From Campylobacter sp. TTU_617 (lineage in GTDB: Bacteria; Campylobacterota; Campylobacteria; Campylobacterales; Campylobacteraceae), in the NCBI RefSeq assembly GCF_016599045.1, contig NZ_JAENKV010000005.1, forward strand, positions 51,199-115,198: DNA of 64,000 nucleotides, written 5' to 3'. The translations under genes were made by a program, and so were the position numbers. A model generated the notes under the pieces. It did no database searches and was not told where the DNA came from. It saw only the letters and a program-made list of their open reading frames with translations. Positions within the stretch are counted from its first letter, which is position 1; each line of letters begins with the position of its first letter. Positions 46,036 through 54,321 of the stretch are shown in pieces.

Positions 46036-47041
46036 AAGTTTTAATATTAAGTCCAAAACCTTTAAGTCCTATAAAATCTTTATCATGGCTTTGTGATATT
46101 AAATTTATTTCTTCTATCCCAAAATATCTAAGAATTTGTGCTCCAATTCCATAGTTTTTAACCTGAGTTGCTTGTGTTTTTTCTCCTTGCATAAAAACTA
46201 TAAGGCCACCATTTTGATATAAAAATTCTATTTGTTTTAATAATGTAGAAAATTTATCAGAAGTAAGGAGTTCAAAGTCGCTTCCGCTTGAATGAAATTT
46301 TACATTTTCAATTTTTTGTGGCTCTTTAAAAGAAAAAACAATATGTGTAATGCCATTATGATCTTTAAATTCGTATTTTTGTGCTGCAAAACCTGCAAGA
46401 GAACTAGAACTTTGATTGATTAATTCAATTAAACTTTCATTTTTTAACCGATATTCTATCAGATCAGAAACTGTGATCATGTTTAGATTATGTTTTTGAC
46501 AAAATTCTTCTAAATCAGTACGTCTTGCCATATCTCCATCATCTTTAACAATTTCACAAATTACACAAGCTTCTTTAAGTCCTGCTAAACGACATAAATC
46601 AACACTACCTTCAGTATGTCCAGTGCGTTCTAATACTCCACCATTTTTAGCTACTAAAGGATTTATATGCCCTGGACGAACAAAACTCTGTGCTGTTGCA
46701 TTTTCATCTGTTAAAAGTTTTATAGTCATGTTTCTTTCATGGGCGCTAACTCCAGTTGTTGCTTCTTTTGCATCAATGGTTATAGTAAAAGCTGTTTCGT
46801 GATTGGAAGTATTATTTGGAACCATTAAAGGAAGTTCAAATTTTTTGGCTAGTTTTTCACTTAAAGCAACGCATACAACCCCTCTTGCTTCTTTTATAGT
46901 AAAATTTACTTTTTCTTTTGAGCTAAATTCGGCTGGAAAAATAATATCTCCTTCGTTTTCTCTATCTTCTGCATCTACCATTACAAGCATTTTTCCTGCT
47001 TTTAGATCTTCAATAGCTTGTTCTATGCTTATAAAATTCAT
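46022..47041 (-). CDS. ribB: RibB (DHBP synthase) fused to a degenerate GTP cyclohydrolase II-like domain
   Basis: Residues 1-200 are 3,4-dihydroxy-2-butanone-4-phosphate synthase: the acidic motif DAEDRENEGD (23-32) and ERTGHTEGSVDLCRLAGL (near 138-155) are complete. Residues 205-339 resemble RibA, but the three zinc cysteines and the GTP-binding motif are missing, so a second riboflavin activity is unlikely. This arrangement is known in Campylobacter and Helicobacter. 339 aa. Confidence 0.9.
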   Translation of the reverse strand: MNFISIEQAIEDLKAGKMLVMVDAEDRENEGDIIFPAEFSSKEKVNFTIKEARGVVCVALSEKLAKKFELPLMVPNNTSNHETAFTITIDAKEATTGVSAHERNMTIKLLTDENATAQSFVRPGHINPLVAKNGGVLERTGHTEGSVDLCRLAGLKEACVICEIVKDDGDMARRTDLEEFCQKHNLNMITVSDLIEYRLKNESLIELINQSSSSLAGFAAQKYEFKDHNGITHIVFSFKEPQKIENVKFHSSGSDFELLTSDKFSTLLKQIEFLYQNGGLIVFMQGEKTQATQVKNYGIGAQILRYFGIEEINLISQSHDKDFIGLKGFGLNIKTCKIA

Positions 47042-47082
47042 TTAAATCCTTAAGTTTTTTAAAAAATTATAGCTTTATTTAC

Positions 47083-47111
47083 TTGACAAATCAATTAAAT
47101 TTAATTATAAT
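47083..47111 (+). promoter_or_regulatory. Strong sigma-70 promoter of the tRNA pair
   Basis: TTGACA (47083-47088), a 17-base spacer and TATAAT (47106-47111), about 13 bases before the first tRNA. A full -35 is uncommon in Campylobacter, and its presence suits a stable-RNA gene. Confidence 0.75.
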
Positions 47112-47123
47112 TTTGGCTTTTAA

Positions 47124-47198
47124 TGGGGTATCGCCAAGCGGTAAGGCAACAGGTTTTGGTCCTGTCATTCAGGGGTTCGAATCCCTTTACCCCATCCA
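47124..47198 (+). tRNA. tRNA-Gln (anticodon TTG)
   Basis: 75 bases with encoded CCA. Acceptor TGGGGTA (47124-47130) pairs with TACCCCA (47188-47194). Anticodon loop TTTTGGT reads TTG; the T-arm GGGGTTCGAATCCC is canonical. Confidence 0.95.
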
Positions 47199-47209
47199 TT
47201 TTTTAAGAT

Positions 47210-47285
47210 CGCGAAGTAGAGCAGTGGTTAGCTCGTCGGGCTCATAACCCGAAGGTCGGGAGTTCAAATCTCCCCTTCGCAACCA
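47210..47285 (+). tRNA. Initiator tRNA-fMet (anticodon CAT)
   Basis: 76 bases with encoded CCA. The acceptor has the initiator mark of an unpaired first base (C47210 opposite A47281), and the anticodon stem carries three G-C pairs around CTCATAA. It lies 11 bases after tRNA-Gln in the same transcript. The prophage relic begins just after it. Confidence 0.93.
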
Positions 47286-47460
47286 GAGATATTATTTTTT
47301 ATTCTTTTTAATTTTCTTTACTTCTTTTTACTTATCTATAAAATAGGCTTTTCATAGATGTTTAATTTTTTTAGATTATTTTTAATTTATTATATTTGCA
47401 AATATTTTTTATTGACTTTATTATTGACCTAGCTGACCTTATTGGTCTAAAGGAATAAAA

Positions 47461-47966
47461 GTGTTAAATGATACAAAATAAAAGCTTTAAAAGCTAAAGA
47501 TAAAAAATATTATATTGCTGATTTGATAATTTGCTTATTTGTGTTTATCTAATGATAAAAAAACGTTTAACTATAAATGCTTTAAAACTTTAAATTATAA
47601 AAAGCAACTTTAGGTGAATATCCTGCTTTAAGTCTTTAAAATGCAAGAAAAGAAAAAGATAATTTAAAAATCAATTTAGCCCAAAATGATAGCATAAGAG
47701 AAAAATCTCAAACAACATTTAAAGAACTGGCATTAGAAAAAATAAAACTTTAAAAAATAGAATTAAGCGAAAAAAGCTATATGATTTATTTGCAAAGATT
47801 TGCTTTTGTATTATATTAGATAAATTACAAATTAAAGATATTTTAAAAAGTTTTGAGAAATTTAGAAAAGAGAATATAAAAGAAGGTACTGATAAATTTT
47901 TTCTCTTTTAAATGAAATTTTTAAATATGATGTTATAAAAGAATATATCAAAAATATCTTAATATA
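47461..47966 (+). pseudogene. Phage integrase remnant (P4/Arm-type tyrosine recombinase)
   Basis: Joining frames across several frameshifts and stops gives the start VLNDTK, then IKALKAKDKKYYIAD, LGEYPALSL-NARKEKD, TFKELALEKIKL and NEIFKYDVIKEYIKN. This is the order of the arm-binding and core-binding domains of P4-type integrases. The catalytic domain with the Tyr is missing. A GTG start has an AAAGGAA ribosome site. It points away from tRNA-fMet, the usual place for such an integrase. Confidence 0.78.
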
Positions 47967-47969
47967 ATT

Positions 47970-48150
47970 ACGCTTTAAATTTAAAAAATTATCCTGTGAA
48001 GCATTAGGCTGACCATATTGATGAGATTGCTAATTTAAATTAGCAAGTCCAAAATATTTTTTATAAAATTTTTCAATATCTTCTTTAGAATATAATTCTG
48101 AATAATTTCTATACTACTTAAACTCTCTAAATTTACCCTTTATTCAAAAA
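47970..48150 (-). pseudogene. Unidentified gene fragment in the prophage relic
   Basis: The minus strand shows a short protein-like stretch (NYSELYSKEDIEKFYKKYFG, then LANLN and, after a stop, QSHQYGQPNASQDNFLN) with codon use like real genes. It is interrupted by stops and lacks a start. I do not recognise the family. Confidence 0.35.
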
Positions 48151-48261
48151 CTAATGATAAGTTGGATCTATACAGATCTTATGAGAATGGATGAAAGACT
48201 TGTAAAACTTACTCAAATAAGAAATGATGAATTAAGAAATATTTATAAAAAAAGGAAAATA

Positions 48262-48633
48262 ATGAAAAATGATTTAAAAAGAGTATGTGTAAAACCTTAT
48301 GATAAAGATAGGTTTGAAGTAGTTGATGATTATGCTTTTTCTTTACCAAGCTTTAACGGTGTTATACCTAAGGGTTTTAAAACTGATGGAGCAAGTATTC
48401 CTAGAATTTTTTGGAGTATTTATCCACCTTTTAAAAGTGAGTATTTTAGTGCTTGTGTAATACACGATTTTTTATGCATAAAAGCAAGAAGTAAGAATGA
48501 TTATATGTTAGCCAATAAGGTTTTAAAAGAGGCAATGCAAGCTTTAGAAATAAATGAATTTAAAATTTTTATTTTTTATCACTCTTGTAATTTGTTTCAT
48601 AAAATTAAATGTTTAATAAAGGGGATAAAATGA
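48262..48633 (+). CDS. DUF1353 phage-associated protein
   Basis: 123 aa. The family signature is clear: IPKGFKTDGASIPRIFW (near residue 32) and a later CVIHDFLC with a conserved His-Asp. Such proteins occur in phage lysis or tail regions; a hydrolase-like role has been suggested but not shown here. ATG at 48262 has an AAAGGA ribosome site. The frame extends upstream to 48154 (ISWIYTDLMRMDERLVKL), probably the tail of a lost gene. Confidence 0.8.
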   Translation: MKNDLKRVCVKPYDKDRFEVVDDYAFSLPSFNGVIPKGFKTDGASIPRIFWSIYPPFKSEYFSACVIHDFLCIKARSKNDYMLANKVLKEAMQALEINEFKIFIFYHSCNLFHKIKCLIKGIK

Positions 48634-48648
48634 GTTTGAAGTATTAAA

Positions 48649-49155
48649 ATGAAGTATAGCATTGGGAAATTAAATAAAGAATTATAAACAATACTAGAAG
48701 AATATACAACAAGTACTTGCGTTATAGGAAAATTTAGAGTTTTTGATGATAAAGAAAATATACTTTTAGATTGCTTTTCCTTAGAAGAAGATAAAGAAGG
48801 CTTAGAAAGAGAGCAAGATTTAAGAGTTCTTGCTGGAATTTATAATCTTAAAAGACACAAGACTTCAAGTTTTAACGATAAAGGTAAAAAAGAAGTAGCA
48901 GGGGTTAAAGTTTTAAAAGATGATGATAGCATTATTAATATTTTTAATAATGATGTTCCTTTTGATAGACACATTCTTATACATTGGGGTAACACTGATA
49001 AAGATACCAAAGGTTGTATTTTACTAGGTTTAACTAAGTCTAATGATAATGAAAGCATAGGTTCAAGTAGATTAGCTTGTAAAAAATTTTATGATTTGGT
49101 GTATCATCAAGATTTAAGCAATATTAAGCTTGAAATAATTAACGAGTTAAACTAG
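48649..49155 (+). pseudogene. DUF5675-family phage gene with one internal stop
   Basis: The frame from ATG 48649 reads MKYSIGKLNKEL, then TAA (48685-48687), and continues uninterrupted for 156 codons through LEEYTTSTCVIGKF and HILIHWGNTDKDTKGCILLG to the TAG at 49153. The GNT...GCI block with its His is typical of DUF5675, found beside phage lysis genes. The single stop probably arose from AAA to TAA. Without readthrough or a downstream restart it is dead. Confidence 0.75.
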
Positions 49156-49158
49156 TCA

Positions 49159-49521
49159 ATGAATTTTTTATTTCAATATAAAAGCTATATTTTCATAGGA
49201 ATACTTATTATCTCTATGGTATTTTTAAGTTTTAATCTTAAATTAACTAAGCAAGAATTAGAAACGACTAAAAATAATCTAAATCTTGCTTTAGAAGCTA
49301 ATAATGAAAATTTAAAAAAACTAAAAGAGATAAATAAAATACATAAAGCACAACTACAAGCTATAAGCAATGCAAATAATGAAAAAGAGCAAATAAGAGA
49401 AAAGGTGAAATATGTTAAAGAATACATTTATAAAAGCAATGAAAATAACCTTACTAAGCTTTTTAACGATGTTATTGATAGGTTGTGGGAGCACAACGCA
49501 ACAAGTGGTAACAAAAATTGA
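49159..49521 (+). CDS. Rz-like inner-membrane spanin
   Basis: 120 aa. One N-terminal membrane segment (residues 12-25, IFIGILIISMVFLSF) with the rest a long periplasmic coiled coil (about 30-95). This is the type II topology of phage i-spanins that link the inner membrane to an outer-membrane lipoprotein during lysis. It contains the start of the o-spanin gene in its +1 frame. Starts 3 bases after the DUF5675 remnant. Confidence 0.72.
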   Translation: MNFLFQYKSYIFIGILIISMVFLSFNLKLTKQELETTKNNLNLALEANNENLKKLKEINKIHKAQLQAISNANNEKEQIREKVKYVKEYIYKSNENNLTKLFNDVIDRLWEHNATSGNKN

Positions 49522-49591
49522 AATTCAAAAGGTTAAAATACCTAAAGAATTGCTAAGTTTAAGCCCATTGAAAAACCTAAATGTCAAATGA
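49412..49591 (+). CDS. Rz1-like outer-membrane lipoprotein spanin, overlapping in the +1 frame
   Basis: 59 aa, ATG at 49412 with AAAGG 8 bases upstream. A signal sequence with lipobox LIGC (residues 22-25) makes C25 the lipidated residue, leaving a 35-residue mature lipoprotein. 110 bases overlap the Rz-like gene in another frame, the classical Rz/Rz1 architecture. The last codons may be frameshifted: the next frame reads FKPIEKPKCQMI before a stop, which looks more like a natural tail. Confidence 0.72.
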   Translation: MLKNTFIKAMKITLLSFLTMLLIGCGSTTQQVVTKIEIQKVKIPKELLSLSPLKNLNVK

Positions 49592-49709
49592 TATAGAATA
49601 AAAACTTTAAAATTTAATAAAATATTGTATTATATTGTATAATTTATTTTTTTCTGTTTGTCTTTTCTGGACCAATAAATTAAAGACTATAATTTTATTT
49701 AGCTTAGGG

Positions 49710-50489
49710 TTAATTTTCTAAAAGATAATAAGGATCATCTAGTAATTTTTTTAAAGTATTTGTTAGATAAGATTTAGAATCTATATTTATTATACAAGAA
49801 TTTCCAAATTTTTCTTTTTTAAAATTATTAGAATTTTTTAATATCTTTATTTGTTTATAAACATCAAGATTTGAATTTGTATTTAGATTCCTTACATAGT
49901 ATTTTATGTTTTTTTGAGAAATATTTCCCAACTCATCAATGATTTTTCCGCTAAAATTTTTAAAATATCTATAAGGTACTTTTGCTTTTTCTTCTATGAA
50001 ATGTGTAAAAGTATAACCATTGATTTCTGATCCAAGAAGTATAATTTTTCCATTCATTTTATAAAGCGTATCATAAACACTGTTTTCTCCAAAGCAACTT
50101 GAATGATCTTTTAAAAATTCTTTTTGCTCTTTTCCTTTTATAGCAAAAGAAAAAATAGGATCATTGTTCCTTGTTGCTCCTTCATAGAATCTGAAAAACT
50201 CATTTAAAATTCCTACTTTACATTTGGAGTTTAATTTGTCATAATTTTCATTTTTGCAGAAACTATAAGTAAAAGTAGGCATTATAAGAGTTTCAGTTTC
50301 TCCTAAAATTTCTAGAAAAGCTTTAATATAAGTATTAAGGTATTCTTTTTTGGAAAGCAAAGGAAAACCAAAATTAAAGAGTTCGGTATGTATGCAAAGT
50401 ACGTCACCTTTTTTAATGCCTAATTTTTCTAAGGTAATAAGTAAATCATTTAAGGTATAGTTTTTATCAGCTCTTAAAAAAGTATCCAT
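49710..50489 (-). CDS. AAC(3)/YokD-fold N-acetyltransferase
   Basis: 259 aa of the aminoglycoside 3-N-acetyltransferase superfamily. HTELFNFGFPLL (near 34), then MPTFTYSF (near 97), GATRNNDPIFSFAIKG (near 132) and a KIILLGSEINGYTFTHFIEE block (near 173) follow the family order. Distant members acetylate sugars in surface glycans. The canonical resistance-enzyme His-Pro after the Arg is replaced by NDP. Substrate unknown; it should not be read as a resistance gene. It lies alone between the prophage relic and dcuB, probably as a single transcript. Confidence 0.8.
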   Translation of the reverse strand: MDTFLRADKNYTLNDLLITLEKLGIKKGDVLCIHTELFNFGFPLLSKKEYLNTYIKAFLEILGETETLIMPTFTYSFCKNENYDKLNSKCKVGILNEFFRFYEGATRNNDPIFSFAIKGKEQKEFLKDHSSCFGENSVYDTLYKMNGKIILLGSEINGYTFTHFIEEKAKVPYRYFKNFSGKIIDELGNISQKNIKYYVRNLNTNSNLDVYKQIKILKNSNNFKKEKFGNSCIINIDSKSYLTNTLKKLLDDPYYLLEN

Positions 50490-50562
50490 TTTACTTCTTT
50501 TATTATTTTTGAGGACTTATTATATAAGATTTTGATAAATATGATATCCAAAAAATAAATAA

Positions 50563-51987
50563 TTAAATATATCCAGTGCTTAAAGCTATAAAATATCCAG
50601 CTACACAAGAACTAAATACACCCAAAAGTCCAGGTATAATAAAGCTATGATTGATTACAAATTTACCTATATGAGTTGTTCCTGATCTATCAAATTGTAT
50701 AGTTGCTAAATCACTTGGATAAGTAGGCAAAATATAATATCCATAGCAAGCTGCTGCAAAGGCTATGATTATACCTGGTTCTACGCCTATATTTAAAGCT
50801 AGTGGAACAAAAGCTGAAATAGCTGCTGCTTGAGAATTAACAAATTTTGAAATCAATAAAAGCATAATTGCATAAGTATAAGGATAATCTTTAACTATGT
50901 TTCCAAGTATTTCTTTCATCATTGGAGTGTGGATAGCAAACATAGTATCAGCCATCCAAGAGATTCCAAAAACTGCTACCATGGCAATCATACCAGATTT
51001 AAAAATTTCATTTGATGCAATTTTTTTAGTTTCTGTTTTGGTAAAAATAATTATCAAAGATCCAGCTAAAAGCATAAACATTTGTATAACAGATACCATA
51101 GATAAAATGTCTAATTTTGGATTTCCTAAACTATCAAATTGAGGGATATTATTTTTTACAATTTGTCCCCAATTTGGACGTAGAAAATCAAAAATTCCAA
51201 GCAAGGCAACACAAACAATAGCACCTAAAAAAATCCACATTGCCAACCAATTGTCTTTTGAAAGTTTTTCATTTAGTAAAGTTTTAGTATTTCCATAAAC
51301 GTAATTTTTAAATTCTTCATTTTTAAGTTTATTTTGAAATTTTTCATCTCTATCTAAATCTTTACCTCTAAACCATGAAAAAATTCCCACACACAAAACC
51401 CCAAAAAGCGTACTAGGTATTGTAATTTGAAGCAAATTGATATACCCATCAAAACCTGCTAATTTATGATTTGAATTTAATAAAAGCGCAGTAAGTGAGA
51501 CAACAGCAACAGAAACTGGGCTTGCTATAATTCCCATTTGAGAAGAGATTGAAGCTGCTGCCATAGGGCGTTCTGGACGAATATTATTTTTAATGGCTAT
51601 ATCATAAATGATTGGCATTATAGTATAAACAACATGACCTGTTCCGCAAAGTATAGTTAAAAAGCAGGTTATAAAAGGTGCAAGTATAGTTAAAAATTTG
51701 GGATTACGTCTTAAAATACGTTCTGCAATTTGAAGCATCACATCAAGTCCTCCACTAGCCTGCAGTGTTGCACTTGCAATAACTACTGCTAAAATTGTTA
51801 GCATTACATCAATAGCAGGTTTTCCTGGCTTTATATGAAAAGCAAAAACAAGCATTAAAATTCCTATTCCACCTAGTAATCCAAGTGCTATACCTCCTTT
51901 TTTGGCTCCATAAAAAAGACAAGCAAGAACTATAATAATTTGAATTAGAAATTGAACGCCTTCGCTAAGATTGGTTAAAAATTCCAT
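50563..51987 (-). CDS. dcuB: DcuB, anaerobic C4-dicarboxylate (fumarate/succinate) antiporter
   Basis: 474 aa with about 12 membrane segments. The sequence follows E. coli DcuB rather than Dcu[56 protein letters not shown] and [21 protein letters not shown]. It exchanges external fumarate, malate or aspartate for succinate during fumarate respiration. An AAAGGCAATAAA ribosome site precedes the ATG. Confidence 0.93.
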   Translation of the reverse strand: MEFLTNLSEGVQFLIQIIIVLACLFYGAKKGGIALGLLGGIGILMLVFAFHIKPGKPAIDVMLTILAVVIASATLQASGGLDVMLQIAERILRRNPKFLTILAPFITCFLTILCGTGHVVYTIMPIIYDIAIKNNIRPERPMAAASISSQMGIIASPVSVAVVSLTALLLNSNHKLAGFDGYINLLQITIPSTLFGVLCVGIFSWFRGKDLDRDEKFQNKLKNEEFKNYVYGNTKTLLNEKLSKDNWLAMWIFLGAIVCVALLGIFDFLRPNWGQIVKNNIPQFDSLGNPKLDILSMVSVIQMFMLLAGSLIIIFTKTETKKIASNEIFKSGMIAMVAVFGISWMADTMFAIHTPMMKEILGNIVKDYPYTYAIMLLLISKFVNSQAAAISAFVPLALNIGVEPGIIIAFAAACYGYYILPTYPSDLATIQFDRSGTTHIGKFVINHSFIIPGLLGVFSSCVAGYFIALSTGYI

Positions 51988-52023
51988 TTTATTGCCTTTA
52001 ATTTTTATTAATACTAATAAAAT

Positions 52024-52029
52024 ATTATA
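52024..52029 (-). promoter_or_regulatory. Possible -10 box of dcuB
   Basis: TATAAT on the minus strand, 37 bases before the dcuB ATG. It lies in a 228-base gap (51988-52215) that otherwise shows only AT-rich sequence. Confidence 0.4.
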
Positions 52030-52215
52030 TTAATAAAAATTAAATATATCTTATTAAAATATAAAAATATTTTTTATTTTAAGTTATTTTGATATTTTAT
52101 TATGAGATAAATCAAGTAGGTTGACAATTTAAATATTGTTTTAGATAAATTAAAAATTGTATTAATTTTATACAAAAATTAACCAAAGATATTTGTAAAA
52201 ATTTTAAAATTTAAA

Positions 52216-54321
52216 TTAGACTTTTTTATCCATTCCCATATTTAAATCAAAATTTTTTGTATGTATATCAAATTTTGATTTAATGATATCTCCAACAAAG
52301 AAATTTGCACTTAAAAGACCTGCTTTATTGATATTTTTTTTAAGTTTATGCGCATTTTCATAAATATTTTTTCTAAATTCTTTATTTTCTACCATTATAT
52401 TTATATCTATATATTTTTGATTATTTAAGGCGATTAAAATTTCTAAATTGCCAAGTTTTGAAAATTCAAGTTTAATTTGAGCAAAAAATTTATCTTTTTT
52501 TCCTCTTTTAAAGATGATTTTAGAATCATTTAAATCATCCCAAGAGAAAGGTATATGAGTATTGATAGAGTTATTAGCTAAAGACATTAATTGATTGATT
52601 TCAATTTGTGCAATAAGTCTATTAGCTTGATTGAAAATAGCTTCATTGTCTGTTGTTTTGGCTAAATTTGAAATTTGAAGCAAGGTGGATTTTATGTCGT
52701 TGTGTATATCATAGTTTATATCATTTTGTGTTCTTGGTTTAATATTTTGTATATCTTTTATAGAAAGATTAACCTTATGATCAAGATTTTTTAGCTCTAT
52801 TAAAAGATTTTTAGCATTTTTGGAATTTGGATCAAGCTGTTTTAAACTTTCTTCAATTTTTTTAGAAAATGAAGTTAAAGCCTTGCTTAAATCTTCTGTT
52901 TCATTTAATACTTCTCCATTGTTTAAAAAAATTAAATTTTTAACATTTTGTTCGTTTAAATTTTCATTTTTTATAAGATTATTAAAGATATTTTGATTTA
53001 AAAATTCGTTTTTGTGAGTGGTATTTTCTATATTTATATCCATTTTTTGGGAATTTTTTATTTCTTTTTGTGGTATCTTATCTTCATTTTTACTAGTTTT
53101 TATCTCTTTTTTATCATTTTCCTTTTTTTGTGTTGTTGGTATTTTTTCTTCTATATTTTCTTGTTCTTCTTCTATATTTTTTTCTTGTTCTTTTATATCT
53201 CCTTGTTTTTTTATCATTGTATCTTTTGAATCTTCTTTAGTTTCTATTTTATTATTTTGTTCTTTTATTGTTTTATCTTTTGAATCTTTTGTTTCTAATT
53301 TAATATCTTTGGTATTAATTTGATTTTCTTTTTTTTCTATTGGAGTTGTAGTTTTGAAATTTTTTTCATTATCTGGTTTTTGATATTTGTTTTCAATAAT
53401 GTTTTTTAAAATGCGTTCGAGTTTATCTAAGCTTTGCATAGCTTGTTTAAGAATTTGAGGATTTTTAATTGCTATATTTTGAGGTTTGCTAAGATCTTTT
53501 ATAAAGTCTTTTTTTAATGCATTGATTTCATTTAAAATTCTATTTGCCACTGTAATAATTTTTTTTTGAGAGAATTCAGGATTTTTATTAATATAGTTTT
53601 TAAAATTTGTAATTTTTTTACCTAAGTTTATTAAGGCGTTAAAAGAACTATTTTTTAAAATTTGTTTATTTTCATCGATATTTTTTTCTATAATACTTTT
53701 GAGTTTTTCTAAACTTTGTTTTGGGCTTAAATTTAATGAATCAAGTTTTAAAATTTCATTGATAATACTTTCTTTGCTTAAAGATTTAATTCCATTGACA
53801 AGAGTATGAAAACTTTTGGGTAAAAGATCTTTATTAAGAGAATCTTTTAATTTGGCTTCAAAAAATATTCCAGAATTTTTAAACAATAACGCTACATCAT
53901 TGTTTTTAACTTCTGCCATAGGTTTTAATAAATTTTGTAATTTATTCAATACTTGTGAAAATTGATTATTTTTTGAAAGTTCTTGTATTAGAGTTTTTAA
54001 TTCATTTGCAAAATTTGGAGCAAGATTTAATCTATTGGCTTGTTTTAAAACAGGAGAATTTGGGTTTTTTTGGGCATTAATTTGATCAAGAAGCTTATTG
54101 ATTAATTCTTTAAATTTTAAATCAGTTTTATTTTGTATAAATTTTTGTATATTTTCTTCAGAATCTATAACTTTATCTAAATTTTGTTTTAAGGTTTTAT
54201 TTAGAAGATCTTTGGGATCTAATTTATCTTTTGATATAGTATCTTTAGAATTTGAATCAGGTTTAATTTCATTTTTAAGTTTGTTTCCTATTTGATTTGT
54301 AAGCGCTGTATTAATCATCAT
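52216..54321 (-). CDS. FliK-like (flagellar hook-length control type) C-terminal domain protein
   Basis: 701 aa, extremely Lys/Asn/Glu-rich, no signal peptide. Residues about 330-440 are low-complexity with an imperfect repeat of ETK-DSKDxxIKxQ. The C-terminal 100 residues (FFAQIKLEFSKLGNLEILIA, then KKNINKAGL) look like the Flg_hook domain of FliK. The location, last in the hemL operon, matches an unknown gene of C. jejuni, where FliK proper lies elsewhere. A flagellar role is inferred only. ATGA overlap with the MFS gene. Confidence 0.7.
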   Translation of the reverse strand: MMINTALTNQIGNKLKNEIKPDSNSKDTISKDKLDPKDLLNKTLKQNLDKVIDSEENIQKFIQNKTDLKFKELINKLLDQINAQKNPNSPVLKQANRLNLAPNFANELKTLIQELSKNNQFSQVLNKLQNLLKPMAEVKNNDVALLFKNSGIFFEAKLKDSLNKDLLPKSFHTLVNGIKSLSKESIINEILKLDSLNLSPKQSLEKLKSIIEKNIDENKQILKNSSFNALINLGKKITNFKNYINKNPEFSQKKIITVANRILNEINALKKDFIKDLSKPQNIAIKNPQILKQAMQSLDKLERILKNIIENKYQKPDNEKNFKTTTPIEKKENQINTKDIKLETKDSKDKTIKEQNNKIETKEDSKDTMIKKQGDIKEQEKNIEEEQENIEEKIPTTQKKENDKKEIKTSKNEDKIPQKEIKNSQKMDINIENTTHKNEFLNQNIFNNLIKNENLNEQNVKNLIFLNNGEVLNETEDLSKALTSFSKKIEESLKQLDPNSKNAKNLLIELKNLDHKVNLSIKDIQNIKPRTQNDINYDIHNDIKSTLLQISNLAKTTDNEAIFNQANRLIAQIEINQLMSLANNSINTHIPFSWDDLNDSKIIFKRGKKDKFFAQIKLEFSKLGNLEILIALNNQKYIDINIMVENKEFRKNIYENAHKLKKNINKAGLLSANFFVGDIIKSKFDIHTKNFDLNMGMDKKV

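Larger units (their letters stand above)
47286..49610 (+). mobile_element. Decayed prophage/integrated element next to tRNA-fMet
   Basis: The stretch from the tRNA to about 49610 holds a shattered integrase, an unidentified minus-strand fragment, a DUF1353 gene, a DUF5675 pseudogene and a spanin pair, all typical phage genes. No structural, replication or repressor genes remain. I could not see a repeat of the tRNA 3' end downstream, so the right border is approximate. The first 175 bases (47286-47460) hold nothing recognisable. Confidence 0.75.

Noticed and set aside
47286..49710. Search for an att direct repeat of the tRNA-fMet 3' end
   Set aside because: No copy of CTTCGCAACCA could be seen downstream; the right border of the relic therefore stays open.
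49710..50489. Reading the AAC(3)-like gene as an aminoglycoside resistance gene
   Set aside because: Only the fold matches; the key His-Pro of resistance enzymes is not present and surface-glycan acetyltransferases share the fold.
53014..53323. Two long phenylalanine-rich plus-strand open frames
   Set aside because: They are antisense shadows of the Lys/Glu-rich repeat of the FliK-like gene (AAA/GAA codons read as TTT/TTC); no ribosome site.
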